Below, one piece after another: positions 50,862 to 60,995 of a DNA stretch of 64,000 bases; position 1 is the stretch's first letter; every line of letters begins with the position of its first letter. The position numbers and the translations under genes are program-made. The notes below the pieces were generated by a model that had not been told where the DNA came from, did no database searches, and worked only from the letters and a program-made list of their open reading frames with translations. Origin of the DNA: Paenibacillus sp. LHD-117 (GTDB lineage: Bacteria > Bacillota > Bacilli > Paenibacillales > Paenibacillaceae); contig NZ_JAVFVT010000004.1 of NCBI RefSeq assembly GCF_030929555.1, positions 1 to 64,000 on the forward strand, written 5' to 3'.

Positions 50862-51546
50862 CCCCCCATACCGTCACGATCAGCTTCTCGCCAAGCTCCT
50901 TCTCCAGCTTGTCCCTCAACTTGCTGATATGGACCATAACCGTGTTGTTGGATTCAAAATATTTCTCTTTCCATACCTGCTGGAAAATGTCCTCTGCGCT
51001 GAACACCCTCCCGGGCTGGCTCGCGAGCAAATGCAGAATGCCGAACTCCGTCGACGTGAACTGAAGCGGCCTGCCATCGACATCGGCCGTATGGCTCAGC
51101 TTGTCGATGCGAAGCTGGCCGAGCCGCAGCTCTTTGTTGCCGTCCCGTCCCGTCGCCGTACCGTCTGCCGGCTTGCTGTATTGATAGGACCGCCTAAGCA
51201 ACGAACGAACGCGCGCGATCAGCTCCATCGGATTAAACGGCTTCGACATATAATCGTCCGCGCCGGTCATCAGCCCCATGATTTTGTCCATGTCCTGCGT
51301 CTTCGCGCTCACCATTAGGATCGGCACATTCTGGTCTTTGCGCAGCTTGCGGCATACTTCCAGCCCGTCCATCTTGGGCATCATAATATCCAATATGACA
51401 AGATCGAAGGGCTCCTTCTCGTACTGCTCGATCGCTTCCTCGCCGTCGCCCGCGATGGACGTCCGAAACCCTTCGTTCCTTAGATAAATTTCGATCAGTT
51501 CGGCGATCTCGCGTTCGTCGTCCACGATCAATACACGTCTTTCCAC
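50839..51546 (-). CDS. OmpR-family response regulator
   Basis: The 235-residue protein has a receiver domain (VLIVDDEREIAELIEIYL; acceptor Asp53 in LVILDIMMPKMDG; Lys in LMVSAKTQD) and an OmpR-type winged helix (LQFTSTEFGILHLLASQPGR; VMVHISKLRDKLEKELGEKL; IVTVWGVGYKIEG). GTG at 51546 is preferred, since GAGGAGG stands nine bases before it, whereas ATG at 51552 is directly against that site. A perfect inverted repeat lies about 100 bases upstream and is a candidate binding site. Confidence 0.92.
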   Translation of the reverse strand: MERRVLIVDDEREIAELIEIYLRNEGFRTSIAGDGEEAIEQYEKEPFDLVILDIMMPKMDGLEVCRKLRKDQNVPILMVSAKTQDMDKIMGLMTGADDYMSKPFNPMELIARVRSLLRRSYQYSKPADGTATGRDGNKELRLGQLRIDKLSHTADVDGRPLQFTSTEFGILHLLASQPGRVFSAEDIFQQVWKEKYFESNNTVMVHISKLRDKLEKELGEKLIVTVWGVGYKIEG

Positions 51547-51647
51547 CAGGTCCATCCTCCTCTGCAGTACTTCCATCATTTGTGCCTTTGCCATTCACTA
51601 TACCGCAACGAAATGCGGAAAGGTATTAGGGCAATCGAAATTTCAGC

Positions 51648-51670
51648 ATCCTTAAGCCATTCTTAAGGAT
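51648..51670. promoter_or_regulatory. Inverted repeat between the response regulator and ilvD
   Basis: ATCCTTAAG, five bases, CTTAAGGAT: a perfect 9-bp inverted repeat that can also be read as two TTAAG half-sites 11 bases apart, the spacing used by OmpR-family regulators. It lies in the 292-base space between divergent genes. Confidence 0.55.
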
Positions 51671-51838
51671 TTATTATGAACACTGGGCATTCTCTCCAGC
51701 TAAGGACTTTTGGAATATTCGTTTTGTAGCCAATGCTAGTCCGATATGATAAAATCTATGGTATTGAACTTTTATTAATTTCGGTTTTTTCGAGGCGCAA
51801 GCCGCGCCTCGTCTATATTAAAGGAGGTACTCATCATT

Positions 51839-53524
51839 ATGGCGGCCAAAAGAATGCGTTCAGACATGATCAAAAAAGGCTTCGACCGCGCGCCGCATCG
51901 CAGCTTGCTGCGTGCCGCCGGCGTTAAGGACGAAGACTTCGGCAAACCGTTTATCGCGGTCTGCAACTCTTATATCGACATCGTTCCGGGCCATGTTCAC
52001 TTGCAGGAATTCGGCAAGCTCGTTAAGGAAGCGATCCGCGAAGCCGGCGGCGTTCCGTTCGAATTCAACACGATCGGCGTCGACGACGGCATCGCGATGG
52101 GACATATCGGCATGCGTTACTCCCTGGCGAGCCGCGAGATTATCGCGGATTCCGTCGAAACGGTGGTTAACGCGCACTGGTTCGACGGCATGGTCTGCAT
52201 TCCGAACTGCGACAAGATTACGCCGGGCATGATGCTGGGCGCTCTGCGCGTCAACATTCCGACCGTTATGGTAAGCGGCGGACCGATGAAAGCCGGCAAA
52301 ACATCCGACGGGCGCTCCATCTCCCTCTCCAGCGTATTCGAGGGCGTAGGCGCGCACCAAGCGGGCAAAATCAACGACGATCAACTGCTCGAGCTCGAGC
52401 AGTTCGGCTGTCCGACATGCGGCTCCTGTTCCGGCATGTTCACGGCCAACTCCATGAACTGTCTCGCGGAGGCAATGGGTCTTGCAATGCCGGGCAACGG
52501 CACGATTCTGGCCGTATCGCCGGAACGCAAAGAGTTCGTGAAGGAATCCGCTCGCCAGCTGATGAAGCTGATCGAGATGAACTTGAAGCCTCGCGACATC
52601 GTGACCAAGGAAGCGATCGACAATATGTTCGCCGTAGACATGGCGATGGGCGGCTCCACGAATACGGTTCTTCATACGCTGGCTATCGCTCACGAAGCCG
52701 GCATCGAGTACCCGATCGAGCGCATTAACGAAGTGGCAGAGCGCGTGCCGCATCTCGCGAAGATCGCTCCGGCATCCGATTGGCACATCGAGGACGTGCA
52801 CATCGCCGGCGGCGTAAGCGCGGTTCTGAACGAGCTGTTAAAGAAAGAAGGCGCTTTGCACGGCGATTGTATTACCGTAACCGGCAAGACGCTTCGCGAG
52901 AACGTGGAAGGCTGCGAAATACAGAACTACGATGTCATTCGCCCTATCGACAATCCGCATACGGAGCGCGGCGGACTGGCCGTCCTGTTCGGTAACCTGG
53001 CACCTCACGGCGCGATCATCAAGACGGGCGCGGTCGACAAGTCTGTCGGCGGCTACCACAAAGGCCCTGCCATCTGCTTCGACTCGCAAGACGAAGCGCT
53101 TGCAGGCATCGCAGGCGGCAAGATCAAGGAAGGCCATGTCGTTATCATCCGTTATGAAGGACCAAAGGGCGGACCAGGCATGCCTGAGATGCTTGCGCCA
53201 ACTTCGCAAATCGTGGGTATGGGCCTCGGCGCGAAGGTTGCTCTGATCACGGACGGACGTTTCTCCGGCGCATCCCGCGGCATCAGCATCGGCCACGCTT
53301 CACCAGAAGCGGCCGAAGGCGGCCCGATCGCTTTCGTCCAAGACGGCGACATCGTCGAGATCGACATGAACAACCGCACGATGGACCTGCTCATCAGCGA
53401 CGAAGAGTTCGAACAGCGCCGCGCCGCATGGCCGGGCTTCGAGCTCAAGATCAAACGTGGCTACCTCGCGCGTTACGCTCACCTCGTCACATCCGCCAGC
53501 ACCGGCGGCGTTATGAAGATGTAA
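51839..53524 (+). CDS. ilvD: Dihydroxy-acid dehydratase
   Basis: A 561-residue iron-sulfur enzyme that makes 2-keto acids for valine, isoleucine and pantothenate. Cluster and catalytic motifs are complete: [15 protein letters not shown] with the first Cys, [33 protein letters not shown], and [20 protein letters not shown] near the end. ATG follows AAAGGAGGT. It stands alone, away from other ilv genes. A GAGGCGC/GCGCCTC stem lies just before the ribosome binding site, and TATGAT/TGATAA near 51747 is a possible -10. I see no T-box structure. Confidence 0.96.
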   Translation: MAAKRMRSDMIKKGFDRAPHRSLLRAAGVKDEDFGKPFIAVCNSYIDIVPGHVHLQEFGKLVKEAIREAGGVPFEFNTIGVDDGIAMGHIGMRYSLASREIIADSVETVVNAHWFDGMVCIPNCDKITPGMMLGALRVNIPTVMVSGGPMKAGKTSDGRSISLSSVFEGVGAHQAGKINDDQLLELEQFGCPTCGSCSGMFTANSMNCLAEAMGLAMPGNGTILAVSPERKEFVKESARQLMKLIEMNLKPRDIVTKEAIDNMFAVDMAMGGSTNTVLHTLAIAHEAGIEYPIERINEVAERVPHLAKIAPASDWHIEDVHIAGGVSAVLNELLKKEGALHGDCITVTGKTLRENVEGCEIQNYDVIRPIDNPHTERGGLAVLFGNLAPHGAIIKTGAVDKSVGGYHKGPAICFDSQDEALAGIAGGKIKEGHVVIIRYEGPKGGPGMPEMLAPTSQIVGMGLGAKVALITDGRFSGASRGISIGHASPEAAEGGPIAFVQDGDIVEIDMNNRTMDLLISDEEFEQRRAAWPGFELKIKRGYLARYAHLVTSASTGGVMKM

Positions 53525-53551
53525 TTTCGCGGATCCTCGCGCACACAAAAC

Positions 53552-53583
53552 AAGGCCAATCGGACATGATTCCGATTGGCCTT
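53552..53583 (+). terminator. Terminator of ilvD
   Basis: AAGGCCAATCGG and CCGATTGGCCTT around a short loop, then ATTTG, 27 bases past the stop. Confidence 0.85.
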
Positions 53584-53760
53584 ATTTGTTAAAGATTCAT
53601 TATCATTTTGAAACGTCGATAATGTGTGGGTTAAGATTAATCACTTACGATGATCACGGTAGGTTAAATATTTGAATAATACTGCGATTATGGTTGGATT
53701 CGCTCCCAATGTTCGATTCTTAAGTTAAATATATTTTGATGCTCTCCTCCATACAAAAAA

Positions 53761-53797
53761 AGGTTGTTTCTCAGGGAATCCCCTTAAGAAACAACCT
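53761..53797 (-). terminator. Terminator of the deacetylase gene
   Basis: AGGTTGTTTCTTAAGGGG pairs with CCCTGAGAAACAACCT and is followed by seven T on the minus strand. Between this and the ilvD terminator (53584-53756) I see AT-rich sequence only. Confidence 0.9.
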
Positions 53798-53817
53798 CAT
53801 CTTTTGGCTTCTTAATG

Positions 53818-55248
53818 CTAAAACGCCGTCGTCTTCGTCCCCATCGACGCCGCATCGTCCGCCGCGCTTACGATCGTGCGCTCCACCGCACCGCTAATGC
53901 GGCCCGCTTCCTGCTGCAGCTTGCCGATGCCGACGGTCGCGTATTGGCGGAGCCGCTCCACAGGCATGAACAGCATGCGTGGCGATACCGCTTCGGCTCT
54001 AGCTGCGCTCGTGCCCGCTTTTTTGCGCCCCGACTTGTATTGCTTCGTGTTCGTCAACACCTTCATAAGTACGCGCAGATACACTTGCGTCGAACGTTTG
54101 AATAACCCTTCGGGCAGCTGATGCACTTCGAAGCCTAATCGATCCGCACCCCGATGTATCATCGAAACACCGTATAACGCTTTGATATCCTTGGCGCCGG
54201 GATCCTCGGCCAGCTGGTTCGCCAGGAATGGCAAGGTATGCTCCACCTCGCGAATCAATCGCAGCCCGATCGCCAGCGGCGATTTGGACGAAACCGCGAT
54301 ATCGGACAACATCCGGTTGTCGAAGTGGATTTCGGCTACGGCATCGCCTTTCGTCACGCGGCTTCCGTTCTCGAATTCGATCGGTTCTCCGCCGTATTTG
54401 ATGACGCGGTAATGGAAAGCCGCCGGCTTGTCGCTTTCGGATTCCACCGTCCGCAAGCGGAAAACGACGTGGAACGCGCGCTCGTACGCCAGCCATAACG
54501 AAATGATAAACCGCTTGAACAGGGAACGGTGCATGGCGCGCGCGTCGTCCGTCAGTTTGATCATTCGGTCTACTCCGACGAAGGTGTACCCGCGAGCCAT
54601 TGCTTCCTCCAGATATGCTTCGAGCGCGATCAACATGTTGCGCGGCGCATCCTTGTCCGCTCCAAACGTCCGGCCGCAATCGTGAAGGAGCAGCACTTCG
54701 CCCGGGCGCAGCTTCTTCATCATCCGTTTCCTGAGCCGATTGGCTCCGAGCCGAATTCTCCAATCCCCGAACAAAGCCGACCACAAAATAATGTGCAAGT
54801 ACCCGAGATTGGAATAATCGAACAAGTTCACGATGCCCCAAGGCGGGCGATAATAGATCGATCGTTTGCCGGTTGCCTGCTCGATGATATCGTTCGTGCG
54901 CTCGATCTGGCGCTTCACCGTGCGGGGCCGCATAAGCCAATTGGATTTGTGGACATAATTATGAATACCGATCGTATGGCCTTCCGCTTCCATTCTGCGC
55001 AGCAATTCCAGCTGCCCCTCCGCATGCGAACCGACGACAAAAAAGGTGGCTTTCGCACCGTAACGCGAGAGCAGATCCAGAAGCTGCGGCGTATACTGCG
55101 GGTCGGGACCGTCGTCGAAGGTAAGCGCGATCTCCTTCTCTACCTTACCTCGCTTGAACACGCGGAACCCGAAAGTGCGGCTAATGAGGCCAGGGAGAAA
55201 CGCATAGAACGTCATCACGTAGAATCCCCATAAGAACAAATTTTCCAT
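53818..55248 (-). CDS. NodB polysaccharide deacetylase fused to a YkoP-like domain
   Basis: The first 25 residues form a membrane anchor (LFLWGFYVMTFYAFLPGLI). The NodB domain covers about 38-230: IALTFDDGPDPQYTPQLLDL with Asp45/46, HTIGIHNYVHKSNW with metal-binding His96 and His100, SIYYRPPWGIVN, and LLLHDCG. It removes acetyl groups from a glycan at the membrane face. Residues from about 245 to 430 match B. subtilis YkoP as I recall it (ISLWLAYERAFHVVFRLR; FHYRVIKYGGEPIEFENGSR; VAEIHFDN). The tail is Ala-rich. In B. subtilis YkoP is a separate protein, so this is a fusion. At 476 residues it is about double a simple deacetylase. Confidence 0.85.
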   Translation of the reverse strand: MENLFLWGFYVMTFYAFLPGLISRTFGFRVFKRGKVEKEIALTFDDGPDPQYTPQLLDLLSRYGAKATFFVVGSHAEGQLELLRRMEAEGHTIGIHNYVHKSNWLMRPRTVKRQIERTNDIIEQATGKRSIYYRPPWGIVNLFDYSNLGYLHIILWSALFGDWRIRLGANRLRKRMMKKLRPGEVLLLHDCGRTFGADKDAPRNMLIALEAYLEEAMARGYTFVGVDRMIKLTDDARAMHRSLFKRFIISLWLAYERAFHVVFRLRTVESESDKPAAFHYRVIKYGGEPIEFENGSRVTKGDAVAEIHFDNRMLSDIAVSSKSPLAIGLRLIREVEHTLPFLANQLAEDPGAKDIKALYGVSMIHRGADRLGFEVHQLPEGLFKRSTQVYLRVLMKVLTNTKQYKSGRKKAGTSAARAEAVSPRMLFMPVERLRQYATVGIGKLQQEAGRISGAVERTIVSAADDAASMGTKTTAF

Positions 55249-55429
55249 TTTGTTTTCCCCACCGTTTGGATGAAATAGTCAATGAGTGCGTAGCGGTTCT
55301 GAACAATAACAATACCTCTAATTGTATCATACCTTGCTAAAAAATAGGCACAATTAACGAAAACTATAGTACAATCTTTATGGAATCATTACCAAATCCT
55401 AATTCGTTCTAGAGGAAAGTGGGGATACT

Positions 55430-56614
55430 GTGCTGCCGTTTTACAAAAAATATTGGAGAACCGCGTTCGATATCGCGCTCATCGCTTTAACCGTCTTTCT
55501 GATCATGTTCGCGTTCAGCTACTTCTACCGGATCGCGACGCCGATTATTTTCGCTTTCGTCATTTTCCTACTCATCGAGCCGCTCGCCCGCAGGCTGAAT
55601 AAGTGGGGCATGCCCAAGTCGATCGCGTCCGGCATATCGGTCATGCTGTTCTCCTTGCTCATCTTGGCGGCGTTCACGGGCGCGGCCTATCTGATTACGA
55701 AACAAGGCACGGCGCTCATCGAAGACTTTCCGCGCTACCAGAAGCTGCTGACCGAGCAGATCGGCAAGCTGTCGGAGCAGCTGGAAGGCCAAATGGACAG
55801 GCTTCCCGCCGATTTCAACCTTGTGGAGAGCTCCAAGGATCTCATCCAGGGAGCCACGGCTACGCTGAAGAACTTCGGCACGGCTTTTCTGGCCGGTCTG
55901 GTCGGTTATGTGTCTTCGTTCTCGTCCTTTATCTTTAATTTTATCGTCGGCATAATACTAGCCTATTTCTTAAGCATCGAAATTACGACATGGAAACGGA
56001 CCGCAACGGAGAAAACGCCAAGAACGTTCAAGAATGCCTTTTTCTTCCTGCGCGATAACGTCTTCAAGGGTATAGCCTCCTACATAAAGGCGCAAGCCAA
56101 AATGATCAGCATCACGTTTATCGTCATCCTGATCGCGCTTATCGCGCTTGGCGTCAACAACGCCTTTGTCATCGCCATCGTGGCCGCCATCTTCGACGTG
56201 CTGCCGCTGCTCGGGGTAAGCACGCTGTTTATCCCTTGGATCGTCTATTTGTTCATCGTCGGACAAACATCGCTCGCGATCTGGCTCACCGTGCTGCTGC
56301 TTGTCGTCATTCTGACGCGTCAAATTCTCGAACCGAAAATAACGGGTGATTCGCTCGGCGTATCGGCCTTCACCATGCTCGCGTTTATGATCATTTCGTT
56401 ATCGCTGTTTGGCGTGGCGGGAGTCATCTTGTCGCCGATTCTCGTTATTCTCGTGAAGTCGCTGTACGATCAAGGTTATTTCCATCGCTGGATTCACACG
56501 CCGATCGACGAATACGACGACGAGACGGGCGCGAAGCCGGCCGCCGAGCTCGGCATAAGCCGAACGAAAAGCGACGAACCTTTTGTGGACAGACTGAAGA
56601 AGCTCGACGAATAA
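55430..56614 (+). CDS. AI-2E family transporter
   Basis: A 394-residue membrane protein of the AI-2 exporter/PerM family with about eight membrane segments (IATPIIFAFVIFLLIEPLAR; GLVGYVSSFSSFIFNFIVGI; VILIALIALGVNNAFVIAIV) and a helical extracytoplasmic part between segments 3 and 4. The C-terminal LTRQILEPKITGDSLGVSAF block is the family signature. Some members work as Na+/H+ antiporters, so the substrate is open. GTG start at 55430 after AAAGTGGGG. The C-terminal 50 residues are hydrophilic. Confidence 0.9.
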   Translation: MLPFYKKYWRTAFDIALIALTVFLIMFAFSYFYRIATPIIFAFVIFLLIEPLARRLNKWGMPKSIASGISVMLFSLLILAAFTGAAYLITKQGTALIEDFPRYQKLLTEQIGKLSEQLEGQMDRLPADFNLVESSKDLIQGATATLKNFGTAFLAGLVGYVSSFSSFIFNFIVGIILAYFLSIEITTWKRTATEKTPRTFKNAFFFLRDNVFKGIASYIKAQAKMISITFIVILIALIALGVNNAFVIAIVAAIFDVLPLLGVSTLFIPWIVYLFIVGQTSLAIWLTVLLLVVILTRQILEPKITGDSLGVSAFTMLAFMIISLSLFGVAGVILSPILVILVKSLYDQGYFHRWIHTPIDEYDDETGAKPAAELGISRTKSDEPFVDRLKKLDE

Positions 56615-56682
56615 CGGAATCACTATCGAGCCTTATCGAATATGCGTTAACAAACCTCTATCGCGGCTCCCCGGTCGATTTG

Positions 56683-58488
56683 CTAAGGCTGGCGGGCCGC
56701 GATATCCATTGCGCCGCGGAATACACGCGTTGCCAAGTGATGGCTGCCGACCGGCCGGTTTGCGGCAAGAACCGCGATCGCATAACGCGGCGACTTCACC
56801 GGACCGTAGCCGGCGAACCACTGATGGTTGCGCTGGACGCCGTCTTTCACGGTTTCCGCCGTTCCCGTCTTCCCCGCCAGCGCCCATTTGCCCTGCCGGA
56901 TGGAAGAGGCAGTTCCATGCGTGACGACCTCTTCCATTCCTCGCAGCAACGCGCGAGCAGTGGAAGGGTGAATGCGGCTTCCCCCCAGATCCTGATCGAT
57001 CCGGGATGGAAACTCGACCATGCTGCCGCCGCTTGCGTAATCGATCTCGCTGACGAGCCTTGGTTCCCATACATGCCCGCCATGAAGCAGCGTCACGATC
57101 AAATTAGCCGCTTGCAGCGGCGTCATCCGAACATCCCTTTGGCCGATCCCGCTTTGGGCCATGACGCCTCCGTCTACGGCTTCCGAATCGGCAGCGAATA
57201 ATCGCCCCTTCTCTTCCTCCTCGAGCAACCGGAACGAACGGGATAACAGCCCTGTCGCCTTTTCGTTATGCCACCCGATTCTATCCTTTACGCCGAGCGC
57301 CGCGGCCGTCCTGTCCAATTGCTCCGAACGCAGACGTTCCGCAAGCGTGGCGAACACGATGTTGCATGACTGCGCGAGTCCCTCCTCCAGCGTAATATCG
57401 CCATGACCGCCATGTTTCCAGCAGGACAACCCGTATTTGCCGTATTCGCCGTCGCAGTGGAACCGTTCCCCTTTCCTGACGACCTTGTTCTCCAGCGCGG
57501 CAGCCGCCGTCACCAGCTTGTAGATCGATCCGGGCTCAACGGCTTTAAGCGCATGGTTCACCCATTCCGAACCGTCCGCGAGCTGGAACCGCGCCGGCAG
57601 CTTCGGCCTGGACACCATCGCCACGATATCCGCGTTTTGCGCATCCAGCACAACGATCGCCCCTTCCTTCAGACCCGCCTGGTCGGCATAATCCTCCAGA
57701 TCGTTCTGCAGCGACAGGTCGATGGTCGTCACCGCTTTCAGCGGGTAATAGCCGTTCTTCGGCTGCACGATTCGCAGATCGAGCCCGTGAAGCGGCGCAT
57801 TCCTGCCGTCGATGAAATAGGAGACCGACGTCTCCCCGACGCCATGCAGGAGCGAATCAAGCGACTTTTCCAAACCCGATCCGCCGACTTGCTCGGTCAG
57901 CCTTCTTTTGCCTTCTCTCAAATCGCGTGGATGCGCCCGCATGAGCCATTCCGGATGCTGGCTCGTGAAGCCGATGATATGTTTGGCGTCAAAGCTGTCC
58001 AAATATCGATTCCGATAGGGCAGCACTCTGACCCCGTTCGTCTTGAGCGCCCGGATCCGTTCTGCTTGTTCCCGCGAAAGCCGATAAGGCGAGGAATCCG
58101 TCGTCGCCCTCCAGAAGTCCGGAGCGGTCATCTGGTCCCATCTCGCAAGCAGCTCGGGCAAGCCGACGCCTAAAATTCCTGCTAGCTTTGCGAGGTCCGT
58201 CTCGCTCCCTCTAGCATCCGGATGGACGGGGAATAAAGCCGGCGTCTCATACGTCTCTCCGGTAATCGGCTTGCCATACCGGTCGACGAAATCGCCGCGG
58301 CCCGAATCCAGCACCAGGCTGCGCTGGCGCTGAACGACGGCCATCCGCTTCCAGCTTTCCCGCGGCATCGTGCCGTGCGCAGCCGTTCCCGGTTGTCCGG
58401 GCAGCAGCTGCAGCCACGCAAGACGACCAATAAAAAAGAGCAAAACGATACTCATGCATATACCTGCGATGACAATCCGTTTCAACAT
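56683..58488 (-). CDS. Class B penicillin-binding protein, PbpI-like
   Basis: A 601-residue peptidoglycan transpeptidase with an N-terminal membrane segment (IVIAGICMSIVLLFFIGRLA), a pedestal region and the penicillin-binding domain: GSIYK (acylated Ser), SCN in GLAQSCNIVF, and KTGTAE. The length and weak dimerisation region match B. subtilis PbpI (YrrR, 584 residues) better than PBP2b or SpoVD, and no PASTA domains are present. ATG at 58488 has GAGGAGGTG ten bases upstream. Near neighbours include a U32 peptidase gene, which also lies near pbpI in B. subtilis. Confidence 0.85.
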   Translation of the reverse strand: MLKRIVIAGICMSIVLLFFIGRLAWLQLLPGQPGTAAHGTMPRESWKRMAVVQRQRSLVLDSGRGDFVDRYGKPITGETYETPALFPVHPDARGSETDLAKLAGILGVGLPELLARWDQMTAPDFWRATTDSSPYRLSREQAERIRALKTNGVRVLPYRNRYLDSFDAKHIIGFTSQHPEWLMRAHPRDLREGKRRLTEQVGGSGLEKSLDSLLHGVGETSVSYFIDGRNAPLHGLDLRIVQPKNGYYPLKAVTTIDLSLQNDLEDYADQAGLKEGAIVVLDAQNADIVAMVSRPKLPARFQLADGSEWVNHALKAVEPGSIYKLVTAAAALENKVVRKGERFHCDGEYGKYGLSCWKHGGHGDITLEEGLAQSCNIVFATLAERLRSEQLDRTAAALGVKDRIGWHNEKATGLLSRSFRLLEEEEKGRLFAADSEAVDGGVMAQSGIGQRDVRMTPLQAANLIVTLLHGGHVWEPRLVSEIDYASGGSMVEFPSRIDQDLGGSRIHPSTARALLRGMEEVVTHGTASSIRQGKWALAGKTGTAETVKDGVQRNHQWFAGYGPVKSPRYAIAVLAANRPVGSHHLATRVFRGAMDIAARQP

Positions 58489-58576
58489 CCGTTCGCGCAC
58501 CTCCTCTCTTTATTGTTCCCTTAAGATTCAAACTCTCAAACCTAGGAGAATGCGCCGCAATGAAGGCGAAACGCCG

Positions 58577-58607
58577 AAGAACCCTGCGCCATCGGTACAG
58601 GGTTCTT
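58577..58607 (-). terminator. Hairpin after the first chemoreceptor gene
   Basis: Perfect 10-bp arms AAGAACCCTG and CAGGGTTCTT, 27 bases past the stop. T-rich side is weak on the minus strand. Confidence 0.55.
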
Positions 58608-58633
58608 AAAGGTAATTTTTATGAATGTCAGGC

Positions 58634-60811
58634 CTAATCCATTTTGAACTTGGATAACGATTCCTTCAGCTCGCGCGACACGGCATCCAGCTTATCCGAT
58701 AACCGGACGAGACTTTCGCTGATCGACAGCTGCTCGCTGCTGAGGGAAGCGACTTCTTCCGACGTAGCCGAAGATTCCTCCGCGACCGCGCTGACGCTTG
58801 TCATCGCATCCGACATCACCGCCTGCGACTTCTCGAGCTCGTTCACCGCGCTTGTAGCCAGCTCCAGCTTGTCGGAGAACTGCCCCATCTGGGCCTCAAC
58901 CTTCAGGAAGATCGAATTCGCTTCCTTAACGGATGTGATCTGCTCCTGGAACAGCGGGTAAGCCTCCGACAACACCGATACGGTTTCTTCGATCTCGCCT
59001 TGAATCTTCGCCGTAATTTGCGCGACGACGTCGATCGATTGCCTGGATTGATCCGCCAGCTTGCGAATCTCGTCGGCAACGACCATAAAACCTTTGCCGG
59101 CCGCGCCTGCCCGGGCCGCTTCGATCGTTGCGTTCAGGGACAAAATGTTCGTCTGTTTCGTCAAGTTGTTCAGCACATCGAGAATTTTGACGATCGAGCC
59201 CGTACTGTCTTTGAGCGCGTCTACCTTTTCGACCATGGAACGCGTCATTTCTTCGGTTGTTCCCGTTTTCTCGATCAGGACGCCCATATAAGCGGTACCT
59301 TGTCGGCTCGCTTTCTCGACTTCCGACGCGGAGCTAGACATCTCAACGTTCGCCGAGATAACTTCTTTCATCTGCACGTTCATATGGTTCGTTAAGTCGC
59401 TGCCCTTCTCCGCTTCGACCGCCAGGCTTGTTGCGCCATTCGCGATTTCTTCCGTCGCGACGGCGATTTCCTTCGCCGCGATCGACGTTTGTTTCGAAGC
59501 TTCGGTCAAGTCCGATGCCGTGGCGAGCACCTCGGCCGCCGACCTTGTCGTCTGAAGCGCCAGCGATTGGATTTGCGTCATCATTTCATTGAAGCTGTCC
59601 GCCAGTTGACCGATTTCATCCTGACGTTTTCTTACGTTCGAACGGACGGTTAGATTTCCTCTAGCGCCTTCGACCATTAAGTTACGTAGCTGCACGAGCG
59701 GCTTCGCGATCGTCGCGATGACGAGCAAGCCAATCGCTACCGCGATTACGGCGCCGAGCAGTCCCATCCATATGGTCAGGTTGCCGATGACGCTTGCTTG
59801 TTTCGCCAGTTCTTCTACCGGAATGGTTCCTACGAGCTTCCATTCCGCGTTTTTGAACGTTTGGTAGGCCGCCAGCACCTCGTTTCCGTCCGCGTCGTTC
59901 AGCTTAGGCCGACCGGTTTCCGCATCCGCGGGAAGCGAAACCGAAGCCGCTTTGCCGATCAGGGCAGCATCGTCGTTAATGATCGTGTTGTTTTGCGCAT
60001 CAACGACGAACAGCTTGCTGCCGTTGCCCAAATTCACATCCTGATAACGTTCGACGAACCGTTCCACCGGAACTTCGAGTACAAGCACGAACGTATCGTC
60101 GATCATCCCGATATTTTTGACCAGCCGCGCAAGCGCGATCGAAGATGCATCCTTCGCCGCAACGATTCCGTCTGCCTGCGCTTCGATCCACATTTCGCGG
60201 CCGTCCATCTCGATGACTTGTTTAAACCATTCGGCTTCCCTAACCTTTTTCCCTACGGTGCTGTCCGCAAGCCCTGCGGTGATCGGCATCGTATCCGGAG
60301 ACGTCGGAATAAACGCCGCGCCGGCAATCGTATTGTTGCCCATAATATAATTGGAGAGCCTTTCCGCTACGTCGCGCGATGCCATGAGCGAATCGAATTC
60401 GTCCGTCTGCGTAACATACGTTTGCAAATGTTCCCGAATATCCTTGTCGATCATAATTTGCATCGTAAGATCGCTGTAATTCTGGAATACAGTGTCCAAA
60501 TTGTTCGCGACTTGCGTTATCGTCTGCAAGCTTGCTTCGGAAACGTTCTCCTCCACCAGCTTTTTCGCTTCGAAATAAGAAAGCACGCCTACCGCGATGA
60601 CGCAAGCGATAATGCTGGCCGAAATAATGAGCAAAAGCTTTAGTCCAACCGATTTGATCGGATTCGTTAGCTTCGTCTCCTTAAGCCCTGCCCCCCAAGA
60701 CTTGGCCATTCCCACGACCGACCCTCCGGCCGAGAGCCCCGCGGAAACCTTTTTCCACTTGTCTCTCCCTATTTTCCCCTTCCCGGAATGTTCCTTCTTC
60801 AAGTCTGACAT
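58634..60811 (-). CDS. Methyl-accepting chemotaxis protein (dCache, HAMP), first of two
   Basis: About 725 residues: an unusual cytoplasmic extension of some 60 residues, membrane segment 1 ([20 protein letters not shown]), a double-Cache sensor domain of about 260 residues, membrane segment 2 ([20 protein letters not shown]), HAMP, and the signalling helices with the conserved tip ([37 protein letters not shown]). It reports binding of a small ligand to CheA. The 3' half is nearly the same as the second chemoreceptor gene. Start at ATG 60811 or GTG 60823. Confidence 0.92.
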   Translation of the reverse strand: MSDLKKEHSGKGKIGRDKWKKVSAGLSAGGSVVGMAKSWGAGLKETKLTNPIKSVGLKLLLIISASIIACVIAVGVLSYFEAKKLVEENVSEASLQTITQVANNLDTVFQNYSDLTMQIMIDKDIREHLQTYVTQTDEFDSLMASRDVAERLSNYIMGNNTIAGAAFIPTSPDTMPITAGLADSTVGKKVREAEWFKQVIEMDGREMWIEAQADGIVAAKDASSIALARLVKNIGMIDDTFVLVLEVPVERFVERYQDVNLGNGSKLFVVDAQNNTIINDDAALIGKAASVSLPADAETGRPKLNDADGNEVLAAYQTFKNAEWKLVGTIPVEELAKQASVIGNLTIWMGLLGAVIAVAIGLLVIATIAKPLVQLRNLMVEGARGNLTVRSNVRKRQDEIGQLADSFNEMMTQIQSLALQTTRSAAEVLATASDLTEASKQTSIAAKEIAVATEEIANGATSLAVEAEKGSDLTNHMNVQMKEVISANVEMSSSASEVEKASRQGTAYMGVLIEKTGTTEEMTRSMVEKVDALKDSTGSIVKILDVLNNLTKQTNILSLNATIEAARAGAAGKGFMVVADEIRKLADQSRQSIDVVAQITAKIQGEIEETVSVLSEAYPLFQEQITSVKEANSIFLKVEAQMGQFSDKLELATSAVNELEKSQAVMSDAMTSVSAVAEESSATSEEVASLSSEQLSISESLVRLSDKLDAVSRELKESLSKFKMD

Positions 60812-60954
60812 GAAGTCATGCACCGCCTTCGTTGGTTTTAGACGTATCTAGTGATATGTACCCAGCTTCTTAATGCCTACTATTACTTATCGACCACTCC
60901 CTCCGAATTAATAATAGGTAAAGTAGAAATCATCCGTCCCAAAAAACACAAAAA

Positions 60955-60981
60955 GAGTCTTCCGCTCTGTACGGAAGACTC
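60955..60981 (-). terminator. Terminator of the second chemoreceptor gene
   Basis: GAGTCTTCCG and CGGAAGACTC around seven bases, then TTTTTGTG on the minus strand. Confidence 0.85.
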
Positions 60982-60995
60982 CCCTCACCCACAGG

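Noticed and set aside
48658..51546. Vancomycin resistance cluster
   Set aside because: The kinase and regulator resemble VanS/VanR only in general form; no vanH, vanA-type ligase or vanX is present, and the VanW-like gene is 34 kb away.
51595..51838. T-box riboswitch upstream of ilvD
   Set aside because: No T-box sequence or specifier stem could be found; only a short stem before the ribosome site.
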